Below are positions 36,964 to 45,518 of a stretch of DNA of 64,000 nucleotides, one piece after another; position 1 is the first letter of the stretch, and each line of letters begins with the position of its first letter. The translations under genes and the position numbers were made by a program. A model generated the notes under the pieces. That model saw only the letters and a list, made by a program, of their open reading frames with translations. It was not told the DNA's origin and searched no databases. Location: NCBI RefSeq assembly GCF_001642935.1, contig NZ_CP016761.1:1798001-1862000 (forward strand), written 5' to 3'. This DNA comes from Fictibacillus arsenicus. Its GTDB lineage: Bacteria > Bacillota > Bacilli > Bacillales > Fictibacillaceae.

Positions 36964-38310
36964 ATGGCATTTGAAGGTTTAGCCGACCGTCTTCAGAACA
37001 CTTTACAAAAAATTCGCGGAAAAGGGAAAGTAAATGAAGCGGATGTAAAGGAAATGATGAGGGAAGTACGCCTTGCTCTTCTTGAGGCGGATGTTAACTT
37101 TAAAGTGGTAAAAGATTTTGTGAAAAAGGTATCTGAACGTGCAGTTGGTCAGGAAGTGCTAAAAAGCCTGACACCTGGACAGCAAGTTGTAAAAGTGGTT
37201 AATGATGAACTTACAGCATTGATGGGCGGAGAACAGAGTAAAATCGCTGTTTCCAACAAGCCCCCGACGGTTATTATGATGGTTGGTCTTCAAGGTGCAG
37301 GTAAAACAACCACTACAGGAAAGCTTGCGAATCATTTGCGTAAAAAACAAAATCGCAAACCGCTTCTTGCTGCAGCTGACATATACCGTCCCGCTGCGAT
37401 AAAGCAGTTAGAAACACTCGGGAAACAGCTTGATTTTCCAGTCTTTCAAATGGGAGACCAAGTTAGTCCCGTAAAAATTGCTGAATCAGCGATTGCGAAA
37501 GCGAAAGAAGAGCATCATGACTATGTGCTCATTGATACAGCCGGGCGTTTGCACATTGATGAAACGCTGATGGATGAATTGAAACAGGTTAAAGAAACAG
37601 CAAAACCTGATGAGATCTTCCTGGTTGTGGATGCGATGACAGGTCAGGACGCTGTGAATGTTGCAGAAAGTTTTAATGAAGCACTTGGAATTACAGGTGT
37701 CATTCTAACAAAGCTTGATGGTGACACACGCGGTGGTGCCGCGCTTTCAATCAAAGCTGTTACAGGACTTCCTATTAAATTTGTAGGTCTTGGTGAAAAG
37801 ATGGATGCTCTTGAGGCGTTCCATCCTGATCGAATGGCTTCTAGAATTTTAGGAATGGGCGACATGCTGACACTTATTGAAAAGGCACAGTCCTCAGTAG
37901 ATGAAGATAAAGCGCGTGATCTTCAGAAAAAGATGCGTGATATGTCGTTCACATTTGATGATTTTCTTGATCAGATGGGACAAGTAAGGAATCTTGGACC
38001 ATTAGATGAAGTGCTTGGCATGCTTCCTGGCGCGAACAAAATGAAAGGCCTTAAAAACGTTCAGATTGATGAAAAACAAATCGGTCACGTTGAAGCTATC
38101 ATTCGTTCGATGACTCTTAATGAAAGAGAACAGCCAGAGATTATCAATGCAAGCCGTAAAAGACGTATCGCTAAAGGCAGCGGACGATCAGTACAAGAAG
38201 TGAATCGCCTTATCAAACAATTCGAGGACATGAAGAAAATGATGAAACAAATGTCCGGAATGATGAATGGCAAGAAGAAAAAAGGTGGATTTAAATTCCC
38301 TTTTATGTAA
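36964..38310 (+). CDS. ffh: Signal recognition particle protein Ffh
   Basis: A 448-residue SRP54 homologue that binds signal sequences and 4.5S/6S RNA. G motifs are [41 protein letters not shown] and [15 protein letters not shown]. The M domain has the RNA-binding region [18 protein letters not shown] and a methionine-rich tail [18 protein letters not shown] precedes the ATG. Partner of FtsY encoded just upstream. Confidence 0.97.
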   Translation: MAFEGLADRLQNTLQKIRGKGKVNEADVKEMMREVRLALLEADVNFKVVKDFVKKVSERAVGQEVLKSLTPGQQVVKVVNDELTALMGGEQSKIAVSNKPPTVIMMVGLQGAGKTTTTGKLANHLRKKQNRKPLLAAADIYRPAAIKQLETLGKQLDFPVFQMGDQVSPVKIAESAIAKAKEEHHDYVLIDTAGRLHIDETLMDELKQVKETAKPDEIFLVVDAMTGQDAVNVAESFNEALGITGVILTKLDGDTRGGAALSIKAVTGLPIKFVGLGEKMDALEAFHPDRMASRILGMGDMLTLIEKAQSSVDEDKARDLQKKMRDMSFTFDDFLDQMGQVRNLGPLDEVLGMLPGANKMKGLKNVQIDEKQIGHVEAIIRSMTLNEREQPEIINASRKRRIAKGSGRSVQEVNRLIKQFEDMKKMMKQMSGMMNGKKKKGGFKFPFM

Positions 38311-38392
38311 ACTGAATTTTCAGGTTTACAAACCTGTCAATTTATACTATCATATTATTTTGTGTGAACTATTTTCGGAGGTGCAAGTTATA

Positions 38393-38665
38393 ATGGCAGT
38401 AAAAATTCGTTTAAAACGTATGGGTGCTAAGAAAGCTCCTTTTTATCGTGTAGTAGTAGCAGATTCTCGTTCTCCTCGTGATGGACGTTTCATCGAAGAG
38501 ATCGGAACTTACAACCCAGTTGTTAACCCAGCTGAAGTTAAAATTAACGAAGAAAAAGCTCTTGAGTGGATGACAAACGGTGCGAAGCCATCTGACACAG
38601 TTCGTAACCTATTCTCAAAAGCTGGTCTTATGGAGAAATTCCATAACGCTAAAAACCAAAAATAA
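38393..38665 (+). CDS. rpsP: 30S ribosomal protein S16
   Basis: A 90-residue protein beginning [20 protein letters not shown], standard S16. CGGAGGTG lies upstream of the ATG at 38393. The in-frame upstream extension overlaps ffh and lacks a binding site, so it is not used. It starts the rpsP-khpA ribosome-biogenesis cluster. Confidence 0.97.
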   Translation: MAVKIRLKRMGAKKAPFYRVVVADSRSPRDGRFIEEIGTYNPVVNPAEVKINEEKALEWMTNGAKPSDTVRNLFSKAGLMEKFHNAKNQK

Positions 38666-38686
38666 TTTTGACGAAGGGGAACTGAT

Positions 38687-38914
38687 ATGACAGAGTTGAT
38701 CGAAGCGATTGTGAAAGCTCTAGTTGATCACCCAGAAGAAGTTAGCGTCAAAGAGGTTAATGAAGGACATCGCCTTGTTTATCAATTATCCGTGAACCAG
38801 ACTGATATGGGGAAAGTGATCGGCAAACAAGGAAGAGTGGCCAAAGCGATTCGTACCGTTGTAAATGCAGCAGGAACGAATCAAAATAAAAGGATTTCAA
38901 TCGAAATCGTCTAA
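38687..38914 (+). CDS. khpA: KH-domain RNA-binding protein KhpA (YlqC)
   Basis: A 75-residue single-KH-domain protein; the GxxG loop lies in GKVIGKQGRVAKAIRTVV. KhpA works with KhpB (Jag) in RNA binding and cell-size control in Gram-positives. AAGGGG precedes the ATG. In B. subtilis ylqD and rimM follow; here a terminator and repeat copy 6 come next and ylqD is absent. Confidence 0.94.
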   Translation: MTELIEAIVKALVDHPEEVSVKEVNEGHRLVYQLSVNQTDMGKVIGKQGRVAKAIRTVVNAAGTNQNKRISIEIV

Positions 38915-38947
38915 AAAGGATGAGGGAAACCTCTTCCTTTTTTTATC
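38913..38947 (+). terminator. Terminator after khpA
   Basis: AGGATGAGG (38917-38925) pairs with CCTCTTCCT (38930-38938) around a GAAA loop with one mismatch, followed by seven T. The stop codon is at its foot. Confidence 0.82.
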
Positions 38948-38952
38948 TTTTA

Positions 38953-39182
38953 AAAAGGTTTTTATCTAAAAGATTGTTGCTTAAGGTCTTTTTTTTCATT
39001 CTCATCCTTGACATGTTGATTGGAGTGAAAGGTGCGAGACTCCTGCGGGATTAGCGGGACAGGTGAGACTCCTAAGGGCGCATAGCGCCGAGGAGGCTCA
39101 CCGCACGCCCCGCGGAAAGCGAGCATCCTGTAACGGAAATCAACTACTTTCAAAAGCAACAAAGTATTGTGAAACAGCCTTT
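38953..39182 (-). repeat. Dispersed MITE-like element, copy 6 (short form, reversed)
   Basis: Ends AAAAGGTTTTTATCTAAAAG and GTGAAACAGCCTTT are inverted repeats. The core is present in reverse at 39094-39130. It starts six bases after the khpA terminator and fills most of the 351-base gap to rimM, where ylqD is usually found. A weak TTTAAA (N18) TATGAT promoter would have its -35 at the element end. Confidence 0.87.
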
Positions 39183-39265
39183 AAAAAATATACATACCTG
39201 GATTATGATAAACTTTAGACTAGATAATAATAAGAATAAGTCGTACGAGAGAAGGTTTTAAAATT

Positions 39266-39781
39266 ATGGAAAAATGGCTGAACGTCGGAAAAATCGTTAA
39301 CACACACGGCATTAGAGGGGAAGTTCGTGTTATTTCAAGAACAGATTTTCCGGAAGAACGATATAAGACAGGCAATACCTTATATGTAGAAAAAGAACCT
39401 GGAAACCTTATACCTGTAACCATTGAAGCTCATCGCAAACATAAGCAGTTTGATCTTTTAACGTTTGAAGGTTTAGGCAACATTAATGATGTTGAACCAT
39501 TTAAAGGGCATTTGTTAAAAGTTCCAAAAGAACAGCAAGTGTCTTTAGAAGAAGGTGAATTCTTTTACCATGACATCATTGGGTGTGCTGTTTTTACGGT
39601 TGATGGCGAAGAACTAGGGAAGGTGAAAGAAATTTTATCACCAGGTGCAAATGATGTATGGGTAGTAAAACGCAAAGGGTTTGGCTCGGACATTTTGATC
39701 CCTTATATTCCATCCGTTGTTAAAACAGTTGATTTAGAAGGTAAGAAGATTTCAATAGAACCTTTAGAAGGACTTTTCTAA
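39266..39781 (+). CDS. rimM: Ribosome maturation factor RimM
   Basis: A 171-residue 16S processing factor binding S19 in the 30S head. It begins with [20 protein letters not shown], typical of the RimM N-domain, and the PRC-barrel domain follows around [20 protein letters not shown] to [27 protein letters not shown] precedes the ATG. Its stop directly abuts trmD (TAAATG). Confidence 0.96.
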   Translation: MEKWLNVGKIVNTHGIRGEVRVISRTDFPEERYKTGNTLYVEKEPGNLIPVTIEAHRKHKQFDLLTFEGLGNINDVEPFKGHLLKVPKEQQVSLEEGEFFYHDIIGCAVFTVDGEELGKVKEILSPGANDVWVVKRKGFGSDILIPYIPSVVKTVDLEGKKISIEPLEGLF

Positions 39782-40522
39782 ATGAAAATAGATGTATTAA
39801 GCCTGTTTCCAGATATGTTTTCAGGTGTTTTCGGCCAGTCTATTTTAAAAAAAGCACAAGAAAAAAGTGCGGTTCAGTTTCAGGTGCTCGATTTCCGCGA
39901 ATTCTCATCAAATAAACATAGAAATGTAGATGATTATCCTTATGGCGGAGGAGCGGGAATGGTGTTGACGCCACAGCCGTTATTCGATGCAGTTGAAACC
40001 TTAACGAAAGAAACATCTGAGAAACCAAGGATCATCCTGCTTTGTCCACAAGGAGAGAGGTTTTCTCAAAAGAAAGCGGAAGAACTCTCTAAAGAAAAGC
40101 ACCTGATCTTTTTATGCGGCCATTACGAAGGCTATGACGAGCGAATCAGAGAATATTTAGTTACAGATGAGATCTCAATCGGCGACTATGTCTTAACAGG
40201 CGGTGAACTTGGTGCGATGGTAGTGATTGACGCAGTAACAAGATTACTACCTGGTGTACTTGGAAAAGAAGAATCGCATCTTCAGGATTCGTTCAGTACA
40301 GGTCTTTTAGAACATCCTCAATATACGAGGCCAGCAGACTTCAGGGGTATGAAGGTACCTGATGTTCTTATGTCTGGAAACCATAAAAATATTGAAGAAT
40401 GGCGAAAAAAAGAATCATTAAAACGGACTTACGAAAGACGTCCTGATCTTTTGGAAAGCATAGAGTTAACTAAAGAAGAAGAAAATTGGCTGAGAGAAAT
40501 AAAAGATAATAAAACAACTTGA
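39782..40522 (+). CDS. trmD: tRNA (guanine-37-N1)-methyltransferase TrmD
   Basis: A 246-residue SPOUT methyltransferase modifying G37 to prevent frameshifting. Motifs are [44 protein letters not shown] and the knot region [20 protein letters not shown]. Coupled to rimM. The rplS promoter overlaps its stop codon. Confidence 0.97.
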   Translation: MKIDVLSLFPDMFSGVFGQSILKKAQEKSAVQFQVLDFREFSSNKHRNVDDYPYGGGAGMVLTPQPLFDAVETLTKETSEKPRIILLCPQGERFSQKKAEELSKEKHLIFLCGHYEGYDERIREYLVTDEISIGDYVLTGGELGAMVVIDAVTRLLPGVLGKEESHLQDSFSTGLLEHPQYTRPADFRGMKVPDVLMSGNHKNIEEWRKKESLKRTYERRPDLLESIELTKEEENWLREIKDNKTT

Positions 40523-40548
40523 TACTCGTCTGATTTATATGGTATTAT
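40519..40548 (+). promoter_or_regulatory. SigmaA promoter of rplS
   Basis: TTGATA (40519-40524), an 18-base spacer and TATTAT (40543-40548). The -35 includes the trmD stop. Confidence 0.7.
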
Positions 40549-40550
40549 AT

Positions 40551-40626
40551 TGTTTGTGGCTTATGCCCGTTTAATCCGGTGTTCCGCTGCTTGATAATCA
40601 CGCAAGAACATCCATGGGAAGGGAGG
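40551..40626 (+). ncRNA. L19 leader (rplS autoregulatory leader)
   Basis: The untranslated leader between the promoter and rplS contains GTGGCTTATGCCCGTTTAAT, CGGTGTTCCGCTGCTTGATA and AAGAACATCCATGGGAAGG, which I recognise as the Bacillus L19 leader. It is thought to bind L19 and repress rplS. Boundaries are approximate. Confidence 0.75.
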
Positions 40627-40635
40627 CAATAAACT

Positions 40636-40980
40636 ATGCAACAGCTTATTGCAGATCTTGCAAAAGATCAATTAAAATCAGATTTACCAAAATTCCGTTC
40701 AGGTGACACTGTACGTGTACACGTGAAAGTAATCGAGGGTACTCGTGAGCGTATTCAGCTTTTTGAAGGTGTTGTTATCAAAAAGCGTGGGTCTGGGATT
40801 TCTGAAACGTTTACTGTTCGTAAAATTTCTTACGGTGTAGGTGTGGAGCGTGCGTTCCCTGTACATTCACCTAAGATTGCGAACCTTGAAGTTGTACGTC
40901 GCGGTAAAGTTCGCCGTGCTAAGCTATACTACTTGCGTGCACTTCGTGGTAAAGCAGCTCGTATTAAAGAAATTCGCTAA
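40636..40980 (+). CDS. rplS: 50S ribosomal protein L19
   Basis: A 114-residue protein at the 30S-50S interface. [20 protein letters not shown] and [20 protein letters not shown] are diagnostic. GGGAGG precedes the ATG. It has its own promoter, leader and terminator and so is separately controlled from rimM-trmD. Confidence 0.97.
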   Translation: MQQLIADLAKDQLKSDLPKFRSGDTVRVHVKVIEGTRERIQLFEGVVIKKRGSGISETFTVRKISYGVGVERAFPVHSPKIANLEVVRRGKVRRAKLYYLRALRGKAARIKEIR

Positions 40981-40989
40981 TAATTCTCG

Positions 40990-41021
40990 AAAGGAGCTTG
41001 ACTTACTCAAGCTCCTTTTTC
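40990..41021 (+). terminator. Terminator after rplS
   Basis: AAGGAGCTTGA (40991-41001) pairs with TCAAGCTCCTT (41007-41017), followed by TTT. Confidence 0.9.
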
Positions 41022-41064
41022 CATATTATAAGTAAGGAATTTCTACAGATGGTGAGGATTAAGA

Positions 41065-41616
41065 ATGGCTCGTACAAAAAACGAAACGTGGGAATGGATT
41101 AAAGCATTAGCTGCAGCATTGTTATTGGCAGGTATCATCCGGTTCTTCCTTTTTGCCCCTGTGGTAGTCGATGGACAATCAATGATGCCGACTCTTCACG
41201 ATGGAGATCGATTAATTGTTAATAAGTTCAGCTATATCATTGGAGAACCAAACAGATTTGACATTGTAGTCTTTCACGCTACAGAAGAAAAAGATTACAT
41301 AAAAAGAGTTATTGGTTTGCCAGGAGATACTATTGAATATAAAGATGATACTCTTTATGTGAATGGCAAAAAGGTGAAAGAAGAATACTTAGAAGCATAT
41401 AAGAAAAAAACAAAAGACGGAAATTTCACGTATGACTTCACTTTACTGGAAGTGACAGCAAAACAGAAGGTACCAGAAGGACAATTGTTTGTTCTAGGTG
41501 ATAATCGCCGGAACTCCAGTGACAGCCGGAACATCGGTACTGTTAACGAAGATGAAATCTTAGGAAAAGCATCATTCCGTTTCTGGCCGTTATCCGATAT
41601 AGGATTTGTAAAGTAG
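41065..41616 (+). CDS. sipS: Type I signal peptidase
   Basis: A 183-residue membrane protease cleaving signal peptides on the outer face. One N-terminal transmembrane helix (about 13-35) precedes catalytic Ser39 in DGQSMMPTL; the general base Lys80 lies in YIKRVIGLPGD; the conserved LGDNRRNSSDSRN box follows. It is the small single-anchor Gram-positive type. Which sip paralogue it is cannot be settled; the symbol is by family. In B. subtilis no sip gene lies between rplS and rbgA, but many other Bacilli have one here. Confidence 0.9.
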   Translation: MARTKNETWEWIKALAAALLLAGIIRFFLFAPVVVDGQSMMPTLHDGDRLIVNKFSYIIGEPNRFDIVVFHATEEKDYIKRVIGLPGDTIEYKDDTLYVNGKKVKEEYLEAYKKKTKDGNFTYDFTLLEVTAKQKVPEGQLFVLGDNRRNSSDSRNIGTVNEDEILGKASFRFWPLSDIGFVK

Positions 41617-41627
41617 GGTGAAATAAC

Positions 41628-42488
41628 ATGACCATTCAATGGTTTCCGGGCCATATGGCAAAAGCTCGCCGGGAAATAACTGAAAAACTTAAAATGATCG
41701 ATGTCGTTTTCGAGCTTGTAGACGCCAGAATTCCATTAGCATCACGAAACCCGATGATAGACGAGATACTTGGAGAAAAGCCGCGTATTGTTTTATTGAA
41801 CAAAGCAGATCTGGCTGATCCGAAAGTAACGTCAATGTGGCAAAGCTATTTTTCAGATAAAGGAATTCCATCTCTGGCAATAAACTCACAAGACGGAAAA
41901 GGTATTAAAAAAATTGAACCTATTGCACACGAACTTGTAAAAGAAAAGTTCGATAAGATGAGAGCAAAAGGAATCGTTAAACCGCGTGCTGTACGTGCTT
42001 TAATCGTTGGAATCCCAAATGTCGGGAAATCTACAATTATTAACAGAATGGCAGGCAAGAACATTGCTGTAACCGGCGATAAGCCAGGCGTAACAAAAAA
42101 ACAGCAGTGGATCAAAGCTGGTAAGACTCTTGAACTACTGGATACACCAGGTATTCTTTGGCCGAAATTCGAGGATCAGTCAATAGGTCTCAAGCTTGCT
42201 GTAACAGGAGCGATTAAAGAAACGTTATTTGATTTTACAGAAGTTGTACTATTTGCTGTGAAATATTTAAACGCACATTATCAAGAGCGTCTTGTTGAGC
42301 GATATAAATTATCAGACATACCCGATGATCCTCTTCGTTTATTTGAAGAGATCGGCAAAAAAAGGGGATGCATCATGAGCGGTGGTGAAGTTGATCTCGA
42401 AAAAACTGCAGAGATTGTGCTTCGCGACCTTCGTTCAGAAAAATTAGGCCGCTTGTCTTATGAGCTGCCATCAGCAATAAATGAATAA
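41628..42488 (+). CDS. rbgA: Ribosome biogenesis GTPase RbgA (YlqF)
   Basis: A 286-residue circularly permuted GTPase required for late 50S assembly. The order is G4 LLNKADL, then G1 [15 protein letters not shown], then G3 DTPGILWP. It begins [16 protein letters not shown], as in YlqF. It is preceded 11 bases upstream by the signal peptidase gene and followed by a terminator. Confidence 0.96.
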   Translation: MTIQWFPGHMAKARREITEKLKMIDVVFELVDARIPLASRNPMIDEILGEKPRIVLLNKADLADPKVTSMWQSYFSDKGIPSLAINSQDGKGIKKIEPIAHELVKEKFDKMRAKGIVKPRAVRALIVGIPNVGKSTIINRMAGKNIAVTGDKPGVTKKQQWIKAGKTLELLDTPGILWPKFEDQSIGLKLAVTGAIKETLFDFTEVVLFAVKYLNAHYQERLVERYKLSDIPDDPLRLFEEIGKKRGCIMSGGEVDLEKTAEIVLRDLRSEKLGRLSYELPSAINE

Positions 42489-42494
42489 AGTGGT

Positions 42495-42531
42495 AAAACA
42501 GGCGCGTGAATTTTATGTGCCTGTTTTCTTT
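42495..42531 (+). terminator. Terminator after rbgA
   Basis: AAAACAGGC (42495-42503) pairs with GCCTGTTTT (42519-42527), followed by CTTT. The next unit therefore needs its own promoter. Confidence 0.75.
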
Positions 42532-42545
42532 GAATCGATAAAGTC

Positions 42546-42572
42546 TTAAAAGACAGATTAGCAAGCCGATAA
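42546..42572 (+). promoter_or_regulatory. SigmaD-like promoter before rnhB-ylqG-ylqH
   Basis: TTAAA (42546-42550), a 15-base gap and CCGATAA (within GCCGATAA, 42565-42572) resemble the flagellar SigmaD consensus (TAAA, about 15-16 bases, CCGATAT). It lies 26 bases before rnhB, directly after a terminator. Confidence 0.55.
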
Positions 42573-42598
42573 ATAATACATAAAGAGTGTGAATAAAA

Positions 42599-43384
42599 AT
42601 GAAGTTATCCATAAAAGAATGGGATCAGAAACTAAGAAACAGTTCCACAGAAGAAATCAGCCGCCTTCTTGAGTTTCTCGCTTCAGATGAGAGACAAGGT
42701 GCTAAAAAGTTATTTAAAACATATACAAGCCGTTTGTTAGAAGTGGAAGCGGAGTTAAGAAGGCTTGAAATCATGTGCTCCTTTGAAAAACAATGTACTG
42801 CAAACGGCAAAAATTTTATCGCTGGTGTCGATGAAGTTGGACGTGGCCCGCTAGCTGGACCTGTAGTGGCTGCGGCCGTTATTTTACCAGAAGGCTATAC
42901 TCTAAATGGGATTAATGACTCCAAAAAACTATCAGAAAAAAAACGGGAAGATTTATATGAAAGAATCGTAAAAGATGCTGTTTGCTATAGTACTTATTTA
43001 GTCCAGCCTGACAAGATTGATGAGATCAACATCTATCAGGCATCTAAACTAGCCATGACTGAGGCAGTTTACCAGTTGAAGATCCAGCCAGATCAGCTTT
43101 TGATCGATGCCATGGAAATTCCTCTGCCGATTGATCAGAAGAAAATTATAAAAGGAGATGAAAAAAGCATCTCTATTGCAGCGGCTTCTATTGTTGCAAA
43201 AGTTACACGGGACCGATATATGAAGAAGCTTGACCAAATGTATCCTCATTATGGTTTTAAATCAAATATGGGCTACGGCACGAAAGAGCATCTAGAAGCG
43301 CTGAGAACTTTCGGGGCAACTGAAATACATCGCAAAACGTTTAGTCCAGTAGGAGAAATTATTCAGTATACCGGGAGTGAATAA
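42599..43384 (+). CDS. rnhB: Ribonuclease HII
   Basis: A 261-residue enzyme that nicks RNA in RNA-DNA hybrids, including single ribonucleotides. The active site FIAGVDEVGRGPLAGPVV has the DE pair; a further aspartate lies in QLLIDAMEIPLP, and the region AASIVAKVTRDRYM is conserved. The start has only a weak binding site (GAGTGTG). The C-terminus overlaps or closely abuts ylqG. Confidence 0.94.
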   Translation: MKLSIKEWDQKLRNSSTEEISRLLEFLASDERQGAKKLFKTYTSRLLEVEAELRRLEIMCSFEKQCTANGKNFIAGVDEVGRGPLAGPVVAAAVILPEGYTLNGINDSKKLSEKKREDLYERIVKDAVCYSTYLVQPDKIDEINIYQASKLAMTEAVYQLKIQPDQLLIDAMEIPLPIDQKKIIKGDEKSISIAAASIVAKVTRDRYMKKLDQMYPHYGFKSNMGYGTKEHLEALRTFGATEIHRKTFSPVGEIIQYTGSE

Positions 43385-43385
43385 G

Positions 43386-44843
43386 GTGTTATCCATTAAC
43401 AACATCATCAATCCACAGCCGCTTGCACAAAATTCAGCAACAGGCATCAACCTGAAACTAAACCAATTGTTAACCGCTAAAATTTTGGAGATTTATCCCG
43501 ATCAAACAGCAAAAATTTTATATAATGGTGCAGCTGTGCATGCCAAATTAGAGGCTCCCTTAACAAAGGGGAGTCACTACTTGTTTGAAGTTGGGGACAA
43601 AAACGGCACAGTAATCTTAAAAAAAATAGATGTAGATCCTTTAAAATCAACAACTGAACAAATTCTGCAAAAGCTAAATCTTCCACAAACCGAAAATAAC
43701 AAAGAAGCTGCAGAATTTGTTGTCTCTGAAAAAATGCCAGTAACAAAAGAAAATGTTAAACAGGTAGCTGATATCCTTCAGCTTGCAGCAAACATACCAT
43801 TTAAAGAGAAGATAGAAGTCATTCATCGAATGCATGAACTTCAGCTCCCAGCTAAGCCTGCATCGGTTAATGCAGTCATAGCAAGTATTCAAAAAAAGCC
43901 TGATCAAGCTGAGATGCGTCAATTGTTCGAGTCTCTTACACCTTATGTACATAAAGATAAAAGCATAGCAAAAACTGTAGATCTGCTTCAAAGCTTATAT
44001 GGTTTTAAAAACAATCATTCAACACCTAAAGAAAATTCACAAGTGTCTGCAAGCTCTGCAAACACAATACATGTATCAAAAGAACCTTCAGTTCATCCTG
44101 GAAGTTCTGGTATAGAAATAAAAAGGTTTAGTAGTGAAACAAAGGATGAAGCAAAAACAAGCCAAACAAACCAGCCTGCCGGACAAAGAGCGGAAGCTTC
44201 AGTTAATGATATAAAACGCCAGTCTTCAAATGATTTTTTACAAGCTGTCCAAAAATGGTTTCAAAAGTCAGGTCTGCTGCACGAAAAGAATTTATTAACA
44301 GATCCAGTTCAATTGAAGCAAACAGAAACATTGAAATCACATATTATTTCATTAAAAAAAAATGCGGAATTTCTCGGATTACCAGAAAGTATCTCATTAA
44401 AGGCTGAACAAGCGCTTAACAGGCTTACGAGTCAGCAGCTGCAAAACATCCCAGTTAACGAACATCTGCAGCAGTTTGTTTTGCAGATTCCACTTGGACA
44501 AAATGAAAACCCAAGAGAGATTTCGATCCGATGGGAAGGGAAAAAACAAAACAGTCAATCGTTAGACCCCGACCATTGCAGAATGCTGTTTTGGCTGGAG
44601 ATGAAAAATTTAAAAGACATTGCAGTGGATGTTCAGATTCAAAACAGAATTTTATCCTTGAAAGTTTTTAGCGGTCACCCTTTGATCGAGAATCTTTCAA
44701 AAGCTTTTCTTCCATCTTTAAAGAAAAGCTTAAGTGAAATGAACTATACGCTATCTTCGATTACTTTTGCGCAAAAGCCAAAAAATGAAATAAAAAGCCC
44801 AGTGTCGAAAACAGGATATAAAGGGATGGATATGCGTATATGA
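43386..44843 (+). CDS. ylqG: YlqG, uncharacterised protein with a FliK-like C-terminal region
   Basis: A 485-residue protein without predicted membrane segments. The middle (about 210-290) is low-complexity, rich in Ser, Gln and Thr, while the C-terminal 150 residues, with MLFWLEMKNLKDIAVDVQI, LSLKVFSGHPLIENLSKAF and LSSITFA, resemble the FliK hook-length-control C-domain fold. I call the start at GTG 43386 because GGGAG lies eight bases before it; an in-frame GTG at 43377 would overlap rnhB. ylqH (an FlhB C-domain) overlaps its end. Function is not established; a role in an export apparatus is inference. Confidence 0.75.
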   Translation: MLSINNIINPQPLAQNSATGINLKLNQLLTAKILEIYPDQTAKILYNGAAVHAKLEAPLTKGSHYLFEVGDKNGTVILKKIDVDPLKSTTEQILQKLNLPQTENNKEAAEFVVSEKMPVTKENVKQVADILQLAANIPFKEKIEVIHRMHELQLPAKPASVNAVIASIQKKPDQAEMRQLFESLTPYVHKDKSIAKTVDLLQSLYGFKNNHSTPKENSQVSASSANTIHVSKEPSVHPGSSGIEIKRFSSETKDEAKTSQTNQPAGQRAEASVNDIKRQSSNDFLQAVQKWFQKSGLLHEKNLLTDPVQLKQTETLKSHIISLKKNAEFLGLPESISLKAEQALNRLTSQQLQNIPVNEHLQQFVLQIPLGQNENPREISIRWEGKKQNSQSLDPDHCRMLFWLEMKNLKDIAVDVQIQNRILSLKVFSGHPLIENLSKAFLPSLKKSLSEMNYTLSSITFAQKPKNEIKSPVSKTGYKGMDMRI

Positions 44844-45106
44844 AGAAAAACATTAAAGAAGCTGTAGCCCTTAAATATAATCCCGAAGAATCAAGTTCTC
44901 CCATAGTTACGGCCAAAGGAAAAGGTGAAACGGCTGACCGTATCGTTCAGACTGCATCAGAGCACAATATCCCTATTCAGGAAGACCCTTCACTTGTACA
45001 CTTATTATCAAAATTAGAAATCGATGAAAGCATACCAGAGGAACTTTATGAAGTAGTTGCTGAACTTTTTGCTTTTATATATCAAATCGACCAAGAAGCA
45101 AAATGA
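44840..45106 (+). CDS. ylqH: YlqH, stand-alone FlhB cytoplasmic C-domain homologue
   Basis: An 88-residue protein that aligns by eye with the part of FlhB after its autocleavage site: AVALKYNPEESSSPIVTAKG, then HNIPIQEDPSLVHLL and IPEELYEVVAELFAFIYQ. The NPTH cleavage tetrad and the membrane domain are absent. FlhB C-domains switch the type III export specificity together with FliK, and the overlapping partner ylqG is FliK-like. Whether YlqH substitutes for the FlhB fragment is inferred. The ATG overlaps the ylqG stop (ATGA). Confidence 0.85.
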   Translation: MKKNIKEAVALKYNPEESSSPIVTAKGKGETADRIVQTASEHNIPIQEDPSLVHLLSKLEIDESIPEELYEVVAELFAFIYQIDQEAK

Positions 45107-45158
45107 TAAACATAATTCTTGTTTAAACGGGCATTGCTAACATAAAGGAGTGTGCACA

Positions 45159-45317
45159 ATGCCAAAAAACAAACTTGTAGTACAACAATCTGAGCAATTG
45201 GTTAATCAGTTTAGAGAAGAGATGGCTGAAGAATTTGGTCTGTACCGTTCTGCTGCGGAAAAAGAAGCGATTACACCTAAGCTAATTAAAAAACAGGAAA
45301 ACGAGAAAAACAAATGA
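45159..45317 (+). CDS. Small acid-soluble spore protein-like (alpha/beta type), short
   Basis: A 52-residue open frame: MPKNKLVVQQSEQLVNQFRE, then EMAEEFGLYRS and EAITPKLIKK. The block LVNQFREEMAEEFGL corresponds to the conserved AALDQMKxEIAxEFG helix of alpha/beta SASPs, and ITPKLIKKQ to the ITKRLV motif, but the protein is shorter than typical 65-70 residues. AAAGGAG lies eight bases before the ATG and a strong terminator follows. Alpha/beta SASPs coat spore DNA. Confident as a gene, less so on family. Confidence 0.72.
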   Translation: MPKNKLVVQQSEQLVNQFREEMAEEFGLYRSAAEKEAITPKLIKKQENEKNK

Positions 45318-45360
45318 AATAAGCTTTGGAAGCTCCTATTTTTCAAAGGCAAAAAGCAGT

Positions 45361-45401
45361 GAAACCAAAACCGTATCATGAAGGTTTTGGTTTTTTATTT
45401 G
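45361..45401 (+). terminator. Terminator after the SASP-like gene
   Basis: AAACCAAAACC (45362-45372) pairs with GGTTTTGGTTT (45383-45393), 11 base pairs, followed by a T tract. Confidence 0.88.
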
Positions 45402-45425
45402 GTCATAAATCCTGTATGCGCTTGC

Positions 45426-45440
45426 AATTTTCTGAAGAAT
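45426..45440 (+). promoter_or_regulatory. CodY-like box upstream of sucC
   Basis: AATTTTCTGAAGAAT matches 13 of 15 positions of the CodY consensus AATTTTCWGAAAATT and lies just upstream of the -35. Confidence 0.6.
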
Positions 45441-45442
45441 AG

Positions 45443-45471
45443 TAGACATAAGACGCTTGGTCTTATACAAT
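45443..45471 (+). promoter_or_regulatory. SigmaA promoter of sucCD with internal palindrome
   Basis: TAGACA (45443-45448), a 17-base spacer and TACAAT (45466-45471). The spacer holds a perfect 7-5-7 inverted repeat, ATAAGAC (45448-45454) and GTCTTAT (45460-45466), in an operator-like position. Confidence 0.65.
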
Positions 45472-45518
45472 GATAACGGTACTTTAAGTTTTCACCATGA
45501 TAGGAGGATGGAGAGTAA

